A stretch of DNA of 64,000 bases from Acidithiobacillus acidisediminis (GCF_023277115.1 NZ_JALQCS010000001.1:1792001-1856000); one strand, 5' to 3'. Positions 25,748 to 36,408 are shown, numbered from the stretch's first letter. The notes: generated by a model not told the origin, from the sequence alone. Made by a program: numbers and translations.

Positions 25748-28601
25748 TCAAACCTCCCTTCCCAGGCGTTGATAACGTCGTTCAAACGCTTCTTCGCCGC
25801 CTTCCATCACTTGGCAGACTTCGCGGCGCATGGCCTGATCCTGCAACGAGCCGGTTTGCTTCACATGGCACTGGTGATTGAAGTCCAGCACGTGGATCAG
25901 CTCCGCATCGCCATTGACCACGATGTTGGGGTTGTGGGTCACGATGATGAGCTGACGGCGCAACTTGTTGCTGCGGATCTGCTGCACGACCAATCCGTAG
26001 ATCAGGTGGTTATCCAGGTCATCTTCTGGCTGGTCGAGCACCAGCGGCTCGTTGCCGTGCGCCAGCAGGAAGGCTAGCATGGCGGCAGCGCGCTGCCCGG
26101 CAGACGCCTGGCCGATGGACTGAAAGTCCCGTCCGTCACCCTTGCGGCTGTACTCGATCTGCAAACCATCTTCGGGGAACCAGCACAGAATGTGGTCGAT
26201 GAATTCCGGGCGCTTGTCGGCCTCCGCCTTCAGGAATTTATTGAACCAGCCGCCAAACTCCCCCTGCCCGCGACAGGCGTATCTTCTGCGTCAATAGCGC
26301 CTGCTCGAAGGCCGCCGTGTCCCATACGCCCGGCTGCTCGACCAGATCAACCGTGCCCAGCAGATCGGCCACGAGCCCTTTGGGGGATGCCCCCTCTTGC
26401 TCCTGATACAGGTCGTCCACGTACTTGCCTTCAGCGGCCCCAAGCACCTCCCGCAGGGAGCGCTCAATGCCCTGCGCGTCCCGGCTGTAAGGGATCAGTT
26501 CGATGCGTACAAAGGGATTGCCTTGCAGCGTTGCCTGCAGAAATGCGCTCCGTTGGGCGCTGATGGCGCGGCGGGCCAATTGCACCTGTTCCAGCAGCGA
26601 TTTGGCCTTCTTTCGCAACTCGGTGTGCTGCTTCTGCAAGGCTTCCAGCTTCTTCAGCTCGGTTTCCAGGCGCCGCTTTTCTTGTACTAGGCGGCCGTAC
26701 TCACTGGGGTCGCTGACGCCTTGTTGCTGCAAGTCAGCCTTGAGCTGCTCGTAGGCCGTCTTGGCCGCGCCGATCCGCGCAAACCAGGGCGAAGTCTCCA
26801 GTTCACCTCTCAGGACTCGCCCACGCGCCTGCAGCACGTTTGCCGCGCTCTCGACTTCCTGCCGCGCCTTAACGATGGCGGCGTGCAGCGCTTGGACAAT
26901 GCTCAGTGCCGGGCCGTCCTCGGCGGTATCGAACAAGCCTTCCGGCAAGTCTTCCGCCAACAGATCGTCGGCAAGCGCTTTCAAGCGGGTTGCCAGTTCG
27001 GCGGAGGCTTCGAACTGGCGTTCCAGCTCGCGGCTTTGCCGGTTGGTGTGCTCATAGTTTTTCAGCAGGGTGGCATGATCAGCGCCCTCGAAGCGGGCCA
27101 GCTTGCGCTGAATATCTTGCAGGGCCAGCGTCAACGCCTCACGTCCTTGCAGCTTGCCGTCCAGCTCGCGCAATTGCGCCCGTGCGGCCAAGAAGGCACG
27201 CTTGACATCCTCGAAAGCGGCTTGCTGCGACTGTGTGCCCGCCGCATCGTCAATCACCTTGAGCAGCGCCTGCTGGCTGTCACCGGCCAGCGCGGCGATC
27301 TGCCCCTGGCTGAACAGGCGCAACGGAAAGCGTTGCTCGGTGACGGCCTGGCTAGCAGGAGGCTTGAAACTGCCCGTAGCGGCGTCCCATTCCTCCACCG
27401 CGTGGCCCTGGCCATCCTGCCGCCAGATCAGGCGATAGGGCACGCCATCGCGCTGCACCCGCACGTAGATGGTCGTATCTGCCAGCAGGCCGCCTTCGTC
27501 ATTGCGGTTTTTGGCGACCTTGTTGAAACGGCTGAAGATTTGCCCGGCTTCCGAGGTGGGCGATAACTCCTTCTCACGGCGATAAGTCAGGCGCAGCGCA
27601 TGCACGACGGTCGACTTGCCGGTGCCACGACCGCCGATAAGCGCGTTGAAATAGGGATTGAGCGGCAAGCTGGCAGTCTGTCTGCCCCGCCCCATGTAAC
27701 GTGCGTCGCAGATTTCAATCGATTCGATGAAATGCTCGGGCGTATTGAACGGCGCAAAGTCGCGGATTTCATCGCTGCGCCGAACAGAGACTTCCTGTCC
27801 ATCCAGCAAGGCAAGACGCAAGCCTTCCAGGCTAGGCCGGGCCATCTTGATCCAGGTGTAGCGCGAACCGGGAACAGCCGTACCTTGGAAGCTGTGGCAA
27901 TCGGTGCCCACTACGCTGGCAAAGCGTAGTTTCAGTTCATCCAGCACCATAGGCACGGGGCGAGAGGATACGGTCCACTCCAGCGCCAGGATGCCGGGTT
28001 CCCGCAAGACAGCCTTAACCGTGTTGGCATCCATCACGCATCTGCGCGTACCAGTCTCGACCTGTAACAGCCCCTTGTCGCCATTAGCATGTGCCGGAAT
28101 GGCAAGCCCCCCTGCCGCCAGAATGCGCTCCACCACCTGGGCGGCACCGATGCGGGTCACACCATCGCTGCCACCACGCGTGCCTTCGTACTCCACCCGC
28201 GCCAGCAGGTCGCTGATGGTTTGACTGTTAGCGGACGGGTCGAAGATCGCCAGCAGGTGAAAACCGCCCTGCACCGAGATTTCCACTCCAGGGAAGAGGT
28301 GCAGCTCACGGAATCCGGTAGGTGGCGCGCCTGCATCGGCCTCGCGCTTCATCTGCGCATAGGCCGCCTTAAGCCTATCGATCCACTCGCCTGTGTTGTG
28401 GTCGGTGATGGCCAGGCAGTCGATCTCGGCGGCCATGTACTTGAGCAGCCAGGCCTGCGGCGTCAATTCATTCGGCGTACCGATGGCGGCCTGCCATGCC
28501 CCGGTGTCCTTGGAGGCCGGAGTGTGGGTATGGAAATCGAACTTCCACCAGCGTGCCCCGGGGTATGGCCAGGGTTGGCTTGCGTTAACGCTCATGTCCA
28601 T
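25748..28601 (-). pseudogene. TrlF-family PHP-SMC-like ATPase in the R-M operon, one frameshift
   Basis: About 950 codons if one base is removed. The N-terminal PHP phosphoesterase has all metal motifs: FDFHTHTPAS, AITDHNTGEW, LFPGVEIS, IPAHANGDKG and GTDCHSF. The ATPase has Walker A IGGRGTGKSTVVHAL near residue 340, a coiled coil, and, in the other frame, signature ASAGQRAAAML and Walker B LVLDQPEDDLDN with IIVTHNPNIV. The frame breaks at five G on the minus strand (26260-26264): four G restore the frame exactly. Start ATG 28601 lies 4 bp after hsdR. Likely a DNA-acting nuclease/ATPase with a defence role. Either a natural mutation, phase-variable tract or sequencing error. Confidence 0.8.
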
Positions 28602-28605
28602 TCTC

Positions 28606-31581
28606 TCAGTAATACTGCCGGATGTAGCTGTACGCTTTCTCGAACAGCTCTTCATCGGCATGCAGCTTGTACTTGAACAAGGATTTCCTGAGCGCCTTCT
28701 TGATCTCGCGCTCGCCAGCGAGGGTGTCCTGCCAACCGGGAAACCGGACCAAGCGCACGATCTCGTCGATATCTGCCACCACGCGTTCGACCATGATCGG
28801 CGTCTCGGCGGTCTTTACTTCATTGAACAGCTCGGTCAGCGCTGCCTTGCCACGATCCTCGTCCTCTTCCGGAGGCGTTTCCTTCTCGGCCTGCAGCACT
28901 TCCTTGGCCAGTTGCAGCAGTTGCTTGAGAAACTCGACGCTGTTGAGCACGCCGCACTCGAAGCGATCGCGCAGGGCATCCAGGCGTTCCGAGAGGGCCT
29001 TGAACTTTGGGTTGCCGAGGTGCTTCCGTAGCCGCCGCGCCACCTTGATCTCGATTTCCTTGGCCTTCTTCGGGTATGAGTTTGAGAGCACCGCTTCCAA
29101 CAGGTCGGCGTCCAGGATGAGCGTGTCCAGGTCGTCTCGCACGGTATCCACGTGCACGTTCTGGTGGATCAGCTTGATGGTCTTGGCCCCGAGGGAATGC
29201 CAGATCAGCTTGCCGTAGCCACTGGAGGGTTGCACCGACTGGTATACCTGCGAGAGCCACTTGTAGTCCTTCTCGTACTCACCGAGGATCGGATCTGGCG
29301 AGATGGCCTCCCAAAGCTTGTTAAGCAGGCTGTACTCGACCGCGAAGTTGTCGCGCACCTCGTTGTTGGGCAGGCATTGCTGGGCGGCGATCAGGCCCTC
29401 GTAACCCTCGACCGTACGATCCACGCCGGCAAAGAAAGCCAAGCATTTATGCATCGCCTCCGGCAGCCGGTCCTTGAGTTCCTGGATGTTCGATACCACT
29501 GCCGTGACGCTCTTGTCGTCGAACTCCAGCGCCTTGGCCACGTCGTCGAAGATGCCGAGGTAATCCACTATGAGGCCATGGGTCTTCTGCTCGGAGTAGG
29601 TGCGGTTCACCCGGCAGATGGCCTGGAGCAGCGTGTGGTCGCGCAGCGGCTTGTCCAGATACATCGCCTGCAGGATGGGCGCGTCGAAGCCGGTCAGCAG
29701 CTTCGAGGTGACGATGATCAGTTTGAGCGGGTCGTTGGGGTCGCGGAGGCGGTCAAGCAACCGCTCCTCTTCATCCCGCGTGCGCGCATAGGCCTTGTAC
29801 TGCGGCTCGTTGGCATTGACCGTCATCACGATGTCGGAGGCCTCCGGCGGCAGCAGCTTGTCCAGCTCCTGCTTGTAGAGCAGGCAGGATTCGCGGTCGA
29901 AGGTGACGATCTGGCCCTTGAAGCCGTTCGGCTCCACCTTGCTCTGGAAGTGCTGGACGATGTCCTCGCACACGCGTCGGATGCGCTCCAGGGTCTTCAC
30001 CAGCACCGCCATCTTGGCGGCAGTCTTGCCGAGGTTGTCACGGTCGAGGTCGGAGAGACCGCCGGTCATCTCCTTGAAGGCGGCATCGATGGCTGCCTTG
30101 TCGATGTGCAGCTCCAGCAGGCGCGGCTCGAAGTGCAGCTTTAGTGTCGCACCGTCGCGGATCGACTCCTCGAAGCCGTAGCGGCTCAAGTAGCCCTTGT
30201 CATCCTCCTCCGCGCCGAAGGCATAAAAAGTATTGCGGTCGAAGCGATTGATCGGCGTACCGGTCAGGCCGAACAGGAAGGCATTCGGTAACGCATCACG
30301 CATCTTGCGGCCGAGGTCGCCTTCCTGGGTGCGGTGCGCCTCGTCCACCAGCACGATGATGTTGCCGCGATCGTTCAGCACGCCATCGGCTTCGCCGAAT
30401 TTGAAGATCGTCGTGATGATGATCTTGCGCACGTCCTGCGCCAGCAGTTGGCGCAGCTTGTCGCGGGAGTCGGCCTTCTCGAGGTTGGGAATATCGGCTC
30501 CGGTGAAGGTGCCGGTGATCTGGGTATCGAGATCGACACGGTCGACCACGATCAGCACCGTGGGATTCTTCAAGCGCGGATGCAGGCGCAGCTTCTGCGC
30601 CGCGAACACCATCAGCAGCGACTTGCCTGACCCCTGGAAATGCCAGATCAGGCCCTTCTTCGGATAGCCGGCCAGCACCCGCTCGACGATCTTGTTGGCC
30701 GCCTCGTACTGCTGATAGCGGCAGATGATCTTGATGCGCTGCTTTTTCTTGTTGGTGGCGAACAGGGTGAAGTTGGCCAGGATGTCGAGCACCACATGGG
30801 GCCGCAGCATGCTCTCGGCGGCCAGTTTCAAGCCTCTCAGCGGGTGCTTGAGCGCGTCGCCGTCATCCTCCAGGTTCCACGGCCCCCAATCCTTGATGGG
30901 CAGGCCGAGCGAGCCGTAACGATATTCCTTCCCTTCGGTGACCACCGAGAACACATTGCAGACGAACAGCTCAGGCACGAATTTCTCGTAGTCGTCATGC
31001 ACCTGCAGCGCGCCATCCACCCAGCTCACCGCCGAGCGCGTCGGCGTCTTGGCCTCGATCAAAACCAGCGGCAGGCCGTTGACCAGCAAGACCAGATCGG
31101 CGCGGCGCTCGGCGCTGCCGGCGCGGAAGGTGAACTGCTGGGTGACGACGTACTGGTTCTGGTCGAGCTTGTCGAAATCGATCAAACGAACCGGCACATG
31201 CTCGTTGTTCTGGCCGAAGGGCATGGAACGCTCGCCCCTGAGCCAGGCCGTAAATTCCTCGTTGGCGCGGATCAGGCCGTCGGAGCGCACCGCGAGCACG
31301 ATGGCACGCAGCTTGTAGAGCACCTCATCAGCGCGGTCCGGCTGGGCGGCAATTTCCGAGTTGAGGCGGATCAGCGCCTCGCGCACCCAGGATTCAACCA
31401 GCACGTCCTGGGGCTGACGCGGGATCTCAACGCTGGCGACTCGTCGCCACCCGATTCCCTTGTGGCTGCGGCCGTAGGCGGCTTCCGACTCCTGTACGAC
31501 ATTGGTCGGGACGGACTTACCCGGTCCGGAAAGCAGGTCGTAAAGGCAGGCTTCGACAGTATTGGATTCGTTAAACGCCAT
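28606..31581 (-). CDS. hsdR: Type I restriction endonuclease subunit R
   Basis: A 991-residue motor and nuclease subunit. The nuclease site is RRADLVLLVNGLPLVLIEAK (Asp...Glu-x-Lys) near residues 158-177. The SF2 translocase has Walker A HFQGSGKSLLM near residue 315, the DEAH box VLVDEAHRTQEGD near 412, GLTGTPINRFDRNT (motif III) near 433 and a motif VI-like QAICRVNRTYSEQ near 665. The C-terminal helical part would bind HsdM. GGGGAG lies before the ATG at 31581; the start overlaps hsdS by 11 bp. The frame is intact. Confidence 0.95.
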   Translation of the reverse strand: MAFNESNTVEACLYDLLSGPGKSVPTNVVQESEAAYGRSHKGIGWRRVASVEIPRQPQDVLVESWVREALIRLNSEIAAQPDRADEVLYKLRAIVLAVRSDGLIRANEEFTAWLRGERSMPFGQNNEHVPVRLIDFDKLDQNQYVVTQQFTFRAGSAERRADLVLLVNGLPLVLIEAKTPTRSAVSWVDGALQVHDDYEKFVPELFVCNVFSVVTEGKEYRYGSLGLPIKDWGPWNLEDDGDALKHPLRGLKLAAESMLRPHVVLDILANFTLFATNKKKQRIKIICRYQQYEAANKIVERVLAGYPKKGLIWHFQGSGKSLLMVFAAQKLRLHPRLKNPTVLIVVDRVDLDTQITGTFTGADIPNLEKADSRDKLRQLLAQDVRKIIITTIFKFGEADGVLNDRGNIIVLVDEAHRTQEGDLGRKMRDALPNAFLFGLTGTPINRFDRNTFYAFGAEEDDKGYLSRYGFEESIRDGATLKLHFEPRLLELHIDKAAIDAAFKEMTGGLSDLDRDNLGKTAAKMAVLVKTLERIRRVCEDIVQHFQSKVEPNGFKGQIVTFDRESCLLYKQELDKLLPPEASDIVMTVNANEPQYKAYARTRDEEERLLDRLRDPNDPLKLIIVTSKLLTGFDAPILQAMYLDKPLRDHTLLQAICRVNRTYSEQKTHGLIVDYLGIFDDVAKALEFDDKSVTAVVSNIQELKDRLPEAMHKCLAFFAGVDRTVEGYEGLIAAQQCLPNNEVRDNFAVEYSLLNKLWEAISPDPILGEYEKDYKWLSQVYQSVQPSSGYGKLIWHSLGAKTIKLIHQNVHVDTVRDDLDTLILDADLLEAVLSNSYPKKAKEIEIKVARRLRKHLGNPKFKALSERLDALRDRFECGVLNSVEFLKQLLQLAKEVLQAEKETPPEEDEDRGKAALTELFNEVKTAETPIMVERVVADIDEIVRLVRFPGWQDTLAGEREIKKALRKSLFKYKLHADEELFEKAYSYIRQYY

Positions 31582-32770
31582 TGCTGCTCCCCCCTACGAT
31601 CTCTTTCAAGGCGAGAGCCTTCAGGGCTTGTGCCTTGGCCTTGCGCCTTTCAATGTCAGTCCGTGCCTCTCGAATCGCACCGATTTCTTCCAGCAAGGCA
31701 TCCTGTTCTTCGATCGGCGGAACCTTCAGGGTGTGTTGTCGAATGTCACCGCCGTTGATTTTCCAGATGCCATTGGTGGACTTGGCGCGCAAGATCAGCC
31801 GTTTGTGTGTGCTAGGCGTGTTCCATTGCAGGGCGGCGAACTGTGGCCGAATGATCTTGCTGTCGAACTGAAGCCGGATGAGCAGATCAGGATAGAAGCA
31901 TCCTTGTGGCACGGTATCGACAAGGCCGCATTTTCCGGTTAACAGCTTATTGCCATTCCCTCTCACCACCAGCACATCGTCCTTCTTCAGCGCGAAGGCG
32001 GCAGCTTGATCGTCGGTCACTTCCGCATACTTGATGTTGCCCTCGGTGACGATGCAACCGTCCCTAACCGCGCTGATGCTTAAAGTGGGATAACCTCGCT
32101 CGTCGGCGTTAACCTTTGGCGAGAGGCCATTTCTCGGTGGTGTTACGACCAGCTTCTCGACCGGATGAAGGCAGCCGTCGGGAATGGAATCAAACGCATA
32201 CTCCAGTCGCGAAAACTGCAAGCCAGTGGCCGATGCAAGCGCTGAATCCAGCGCAACAAGATTCTCTTCCAGCGCACTTAGCATGAGAACCAAACGTCGC
32301 TGCTCTTCGAGTTGCGGTAAGGCGAACTCAAATCGCGCCAAGTCAGAGAAGTTGATATACGGATTCACTGAGCCTTTGGAGTTCTTGACGGAGAACTCGT
32401 TAAAAGCATCCGTTTGCATGAGGAACGGAAGGAACTCGGGCAGCAGCTCCTCCACGTTCTTTGGCTCAATCACAAAGGTAGTGTTGGCGCAGATGCCATC
32501 GAAGTCTGCGACAGCCACCTTGCGGAGGTAAGTTCGCCGAGAGCCGTAAAGCACCTGCCCTGGCCGGAAGCGCATATGAAATGCAGGCCCGAGATAGCCA
32601 CTACCGATCTCACCCCAGCGACGGATTCGCAAATCGTCGGTATCCATGTGGTCACCGGCGACATAGCGCTCCAGTCCTGAAGTCTCTGGCTCAACCTTTT
32701 CCTTAACTTGGCGCACCACGTCGCCGAATTTCACCTGGCGCCCGCCTGGCTTTTTGACCTTATCAAGCAC
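31571..32770 (-). CDS. hsdS: Type I restriction-modification specificity subunit S
   Basis: A 399-residue protein with two target recognition domains. The first is about residues 10-165 (including GSGYLGPAFHMRFRPGQVLY and the TRD-end motif INFSDLARFEFALPQLEEQRRLV) followed by a helical spacer. The second is about 210-365 (DDVLVVRGNGNKLL; GGDIRQHTLKVPPIEEQDALL) followed by a second helix. It sets the bipartite DNA target. The GTG start at 32770 has GGAGG 6 nt upstream, inside the hsdM end (8-bp overlap). Target sequence cannot be read from the protein. Confidence 0.9.
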   Translation of the reverse strand: MLDKVKKPGGRQVKFGDVVRQVKEKVEPETSGLERYVAGDHMDTDDLRIRRWGEIGSGYLGPAFHMRFRPGQVLYGSRRTYLRKVAVADFDGICANTTFVIEPKNVEELLPEFLPFLMQTDAFNEFSVKNSKGSVNPYINFSDLARFEFALPQLEEQRRLVLMLSALEENLVALDSALASATGLQFSRLEYAFDSIPDGCLHPVEKLVVTPPRNGLSPKVNADERGYPTLSISAVRDGCIVTEGNIKYAEVTDDQAAAFALKKDDVLVVRGNGNKLLTGKCGLVDTVPQGCFYPDLLIRLQFDSKIIRPQFAALQWNTPSTHKRLILRAKSTNGIWKINGGDIRQHTLKVPPIEEQDALLEEIGAIREARTDIERRKAKAQALKALALKEIVGGSSNGV

Positions 32771-34280
32771 GCTCGACCTCCTCGACTTCCAGGCCATCAA
32801 GCGTTTCCACCAAAGCATCCATCTGCTGCCAGAAGGCGCGACCGTCGCTTTGCCATTGCTCCCAGGCCGCGTTCAGGCTGACGGCCTCATTGGTGCCCTT
32901 GCCGTTCGCCGCGCTCGTCGCGCGCTTCACATACAGCGGAATGGAGAGATTGGCGCCGTTGCTGGCGATCTGGTTCAGCGTCGCCACCGCTGCAAAGCCA
33001 TCGATCGGCGCGAAGGCGCGGAAGGCTTCCAGGATGCGTTGCTGGTGTTCCGGCTTGAGGAAGCTCTGCGCCCGTTCACGGGTGACTTCGTTCAGCGCGT
33101 TGATGAACAGCACCTTGCCCTTGCGTTCGGCTAGCTTGCGCCGGTTGCAGACCATGACGCAGGACTCCATCGGGGAGTTGTAGAACAGGTTCGGCCCGAG
33201 GCCGATCACGGCTTCGACCCAGTCCTGCTCGACCATCTTGGCGCGCATCGCCTGTTCCTCGTTGCGGAACAGCACGCCGTGCGGCCACAGGATGGCGCAG
33301 CGGCCACGGTCTGACAGGCTGGCAAGGATGTGCTGCTGGAAGGCGTAGTCGGCCCGACCTTGCGGTGGCGTGCCGAGGAAGTTGCGCCCCCACTTATCCT
33401 GGCCCCAGGCTTCGCGGTCCCACTGCTTGATGGAGTACGGCGGGTTGGCGAGGATCACGTCGAACTTGCGCAGCCGGTCGCCTTCGATGTGCTTTGGATC
33501 GGACAGGGTGTCGCCTCGGATGATCTGGAAGTCCTCGACGCCGTGCAGAAAGAGATTCATCCGGGCGATACCGGAGGTGATCAGGTTGCGTTCCTGACCG
33601 TAGAGCTTCAGGGTGCGGTACTCGCCGCCGCTGCGCTTGACCTCGGCCAGCGCGGAAATGAGCATGCCGCCGGTGCCGCAGGTGGGGTCGTAGATCGACT
33701 CGCCGGCCTGCGGGGCCAACAACTGCGTCATCAGATGCACAACGGTGCGGTTGGTATAGAACTCGGCGGCCGTATGGCCGGAGTCGTCCGCGAACTTCTT
33801 GATCAGGAATTCGTAGGCATTGCCGAGCTCGTCCTCGGGCACGTTGGCCACCGAGAGCGTTTGCGTCGAGAAATGTTCGATCAGGTTCTTGAGGGTTTCA
33901 TCCGGCAGGCGCTCGCGGTTGGTCCAGGGCGCATCGCCAAAAATGCCGGCCAGCATGTCCGGGTTGGCGGACTCGATCTGCCGCAAGGCTGACTGAATCG
34001 CCATGCCGACGTTTTTCGGGACCTGACGCACGTCCTTCCAATGCGCGCCCTCCGGTATCTGGAAGCGATGGTTCTCGGCGAACTCGGCATAGGAGAGATC
34101 GTCGCCTGACTCCTTGAGCGCAGCCTGATATTCCTCATCCCAGACATCGGAAATACGCTTGAAGAACAGCAGCGGGAAGATGAACTGCTTGTAGTCGCCG
34201 GCATCGATGAGGCCGCGCAGCAGCACGGCGGCGCCCCAGAGATAGGATTCGAGTTCTTGTTGAGTAATGCGGGCACTCAT
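32763..34280 (-). CDS. hsdM: Type I N6-adenine methyltransferase subunit M (first copy)
   Basis: A 505-residue HsdM. It has the N-terminal helical HsdM_N domain (LWGAAVLLRGLIDAGDYKQFIFPLLFFKRI), the SAM motif IYDPTCGTGGMLISAL near residue 195 and the catalytic ILANPPYSIKQWD near residue 275. It is the copy next to hsdS. The ATGA overlap at 34277-34280 couples it to the upstream hsdM-like gene. It differs clearly from that paralogue, so this is not a recent duplication. Confidence 0.93.
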   Translation of the reverse strand: MSARITQQELESYLWGAAVLLRGLIDAGDYKQFIFPLLFFKRISDVWDEEYQAALKESGDDLSYAEFAENHRFQIPEGAHWKDVRQVPKNVGMAIQSALRQIESANPDMLAGIFGDAPWTNRERLPDETLKNLIEHFSTQTLSVANVPEDELGNAYEFLIKKFADDSGHTAAEFYTNRTVVHLMTQLLAPQAGESIYDPTCGTGGMLISALAEVKRSGGEYRTLKLYGQERNLITSGIARMNLFLHGVEDFQIIRGDTLSDPKHIEGDRLRKFDVILANPPYSIKQWDREAWGQDKWGRNFLGTPPQGRADYAFQQHILASLSDRGRCAILWPHGVLFRNEEQAMRAKMVEQDWVEAVIGLGPNLFYNSPMESCVMVCNRRKLAERKGKVLFINALNEVTRERAQSFLKPEHQQRILEAFRAFAPIDGFAAVATLNQIASNGANLSIPLYVKRATSAANGKGTNEAVSLNAAWEQWQSDGRAFWQQMDALVETLDGLEVEEVERA

Positions 34281-35779
34281 TGCAGCCAGCCTCCTTCCAC
34301 CATGACCTTGGCCAGCCTGTCTTCCGCTTCCCGGCAGCGGGTGAGCGCATCCTTGAATGCCGCGATAGCCTCGGGCAGCGGCGGGACCTCCTCCTGCAGC
34401 GGCGGCAGGACATAGCGCGAGATATTCAGCGTCCAGTCCTCGGCCTTGATTTCATCGAGGCCGACGATGCGTACCGCGTCCTGCACATCCTCGAACTTCT
34501 CGAACCAGCCCTGGATTTCAAGGGCATGCTCTGGCTCCAGATAGTTCTGTGCGCGACCGCGCCGGAACAGCCTGGATGCGTCGGCAATCATCACCTTCTG
34601 ACGCCGCCGGGCCGGCTTCTTCTTGCGCAGTACCAGGATGCAGGCGGCGAGGCCTGTGCCATAGAAAAGGTTGGGCGCCAGGCCGATGACCGCCTCGACC
34701 AGATCCATCTCCAGTAGCTTTTGGCGGATACCGCCTTCGGCCCCTTTTCGGAACAGCGCGCCCTGGGGCAATACCACGACCATGCGTCCTGCCCCTTCGG
34801 CCATCGACTTGACCATGTGCTGCACCCAGGCGAAGTCACCGCTGCTGGACGGGGGCAGTCCGGCAAAGTTGCGCCCGAAGGGATCGTTCACCCATAGATC
34901 TTCGCCCCACTTTTCGAGGGAAAAGGGCGGATTAGCGATCACGCAATCGAAGCTCGCCAGACGGTCACCCTCGAAGAATGCCGGGTTGCGCAGGGTATCG
35001 CCGCGCACGATCTGAAAATCCTCGATGCCGTGCAGGAACAAGTTCATGCGGGCAATGGACGAGGTGGTGAGGTTTTTTTCCTGCCCGTAGAGCTTGCCCC
35101 ACAGACGCTTCACATCGCCGTGTTGTTCTTGAACGTGCTGAACGGCTGCCAGCAACATGCCGCCCGTGCCACAGGCCGGGTCATAGATGGTTTCGCCCTC
35201 TTTGGGGTCGAGCATCTCGATCATCAGCCGCACGACACTGCGTGGTGTATAGAACTCGCCGGCCTTCTTGTTGGTGGCGTCGGCAAATTTCTTGATCAGG
35301 TACTCGTAGGCATCGCCCAGCACATCGGAGGCGATGTTTTTGTTGCCGAAGGAGATGCGCGAGAAATGCTCGATCAGATCCTTGAGCAGCGCGTCGGAAA
35401 GCCGATCCTTGTTGGTCCACTGGGCGTCGCCGAAGACCCCATACAGGGTGTCCGGGTTGGCCTTCTCGATCTCGCGCATGGCGCGTTGCAGGGCATTGCC
35501 AACATTGGTCACCACCGCGCGGACGTCATTCCAGTGGCAGTCATCCGGGATCTGGAAACGATGCGACTCTGGGAAGAGGGCCAGTTGAGCATCGCCGGTC
35601 TCGTCGACGATCTCGTCGTATTCCTCGTCCCAGACATCACAGACCCGCTTGAAGAACAGGAGCGGGAAGATGTAGGTCTTGAAGTCAGCCGCATCCACCG
35701 GGCCGCGCAGGATGTTGGCGGATTCCCAGAGGTGGCTTTCAAGCTGACTGAGGGAGATGGTCGGGGTTGCTTGCGTCAT
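34277..35779 (-). CDS. Second type I N6-adenine methyltransferase subunit M
   Basis: A 500-residue HsdM paralogue and the first gene of the operon. It has the N-terminal domain LWESANILRGPVDAADFKTYIFPLLFFKRV, the SAM motif IYDPACGTGGMLLAAV near residue 200, and catalytic VIANPPFSLEKWG near 288. Two HsdM subunits in one type I operon are unusual; they could pair as a heterodimer on the two half-sites or give a second specificity with another S subunit. I found no second hsdS. No clear ribosome binding site precedes its ATG. Confidence 0.92.
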   Translation of the reverse strand: MTQATPTISLSQLESHLWESANILRGPVDAADFKTYIFPLLFFKRVCDVWDEEYDEIVDETGDAQLALFPESHRFQIPDDCHWNDVRAVVTNVGNALQRAMREIEKANPDTLYGVFGDAQWTNKDRLSDALLKDLIEHFSRISFGNKNIASDVLGDAYEYLIKKFADATNKKAGEFYTPRSVVRLMIEMLDPKEGETIYDPACGTGGMLLAAVQHVQEQHGDVKRLWGKLYGQEKNLTTSSIARMNLFLHGIEDFQIVRGDTLRNPAFFEGDRLASFDCVIANPPFSLEKWGEDLWVNDPFGRNFAGLPPSSSGDFAWVQHMVKSMAEGAGRMVVVLPQGALFRKGAEGGIRQKLLEMDLVEAVIGLAPNLFYGTGLAACILVLRKKKPARRRQKVMIADASRLFRRGRAQNYLEPEHALEIQGWFEKFEDVQDAVRIVGLDEIKAEDWTLNISRYVLPPLQEEVPPLPEAIAAFKDALTRCREAEDRLAKVMVEGGWLQ

Positions 35780-36213
35780 TTGGATGGCGTGCTTTTGAGT
35801 GAGGTTTACGCGAAGCCATCGGTGAGCAAACCGTGTGTGCTGGCGTACCCCAGCACCAAGATTTCGATCATCACCACCACCGAACGGCGCTCCCGATTAG
35901 CAGCTAGGCGTAACATCTGTTTGATCTCCGAGGATGATCGGACGGAGTGGGTCCTGACATTCAGACGTCATGGCGGACAGTTTCTGAGACCCACACCGAA
36001 TCATTATATTGCTTTTTGCTTTTTACCGCCACAATTATGGAGTTGATTCACCCGCTCCACACCCCCAGCTTGCTCTCCCCCATCAAAACCCGCGCGGATC
36101 CCCCCCCAGGTGCCGAAGTGCGAGAACGGTTGCTATATTCTGTGCAGGGCAAACCGAAAACCGCACGAACTACGGGACAATCAATCAGTTGTACTCCCTT
36201 ATAGGACAAACCC
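35780..36213. other. Intergenic region between the R-M operon and the recombinase genes
   Basis: This 434-bp stretch separates the divergent hsdM operon and the first serine recombinase. No protein-like frame was seen. It contains an extended -10 like motif TGCTATATT at 36131-36139 on the plus strand, upstream of the recombinase. Confidence 0.4.
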
Positions 36214-36408
36214 ATGAAACAGGAACTGTATGACCTGGCCGACCTCTTGGCCGACGTAGCGCTATCCATCATCAACCACACCAACCCAGAAGGGGGGAAC
36301 CCATGCTCATCGGAATATACGCCCGATATTCAACCGCCGACCAGTCGGAAACATCCATCGCCGACCAGATCCGCCGATGCCGAAACACCATCGCGCACAA
36401 GAAGATAA
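36214..36408 (+). CDS. Possible short upstream ORF of the serine recombinase
   Basis: A frame of 64 codons beginning MKQELYDLADLLADVALS, a regular acidic amphipathic helix, preceded by AGGACAAACCC. It overlaps the recombinase start at 36303 in another frame and its second half is the shadow of that gene. It could be a leader ORF that couples translation to the recombinase, or chance. No homology recognised. Confidence 0.3.
   Translation: MKQELYDLADLLADVALSIINHTNPEGGNPCSSEYTPDIQPPTSRKHPSPTRSADAETPSRTRR

Noticed and set aside
26721-27566. Long open frame on the plus strand opposite trlF
   Set aside because: Exact antisense shadow of a conserved gene with strong codon bias; no homology or RBS.
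30640-31758. Plus-strand open frame of 372 codons opposite hsdR/hsdS
   Set aside because: Shadow of hsdR, rich in residues expected from a reversed GC-biased gene; no recognisable domain.
36214-36408. Strongly supported leader peptide gene
   Set aside because: Only the first 30 codons lie outside the recombinase gene; listed at low confidence only.
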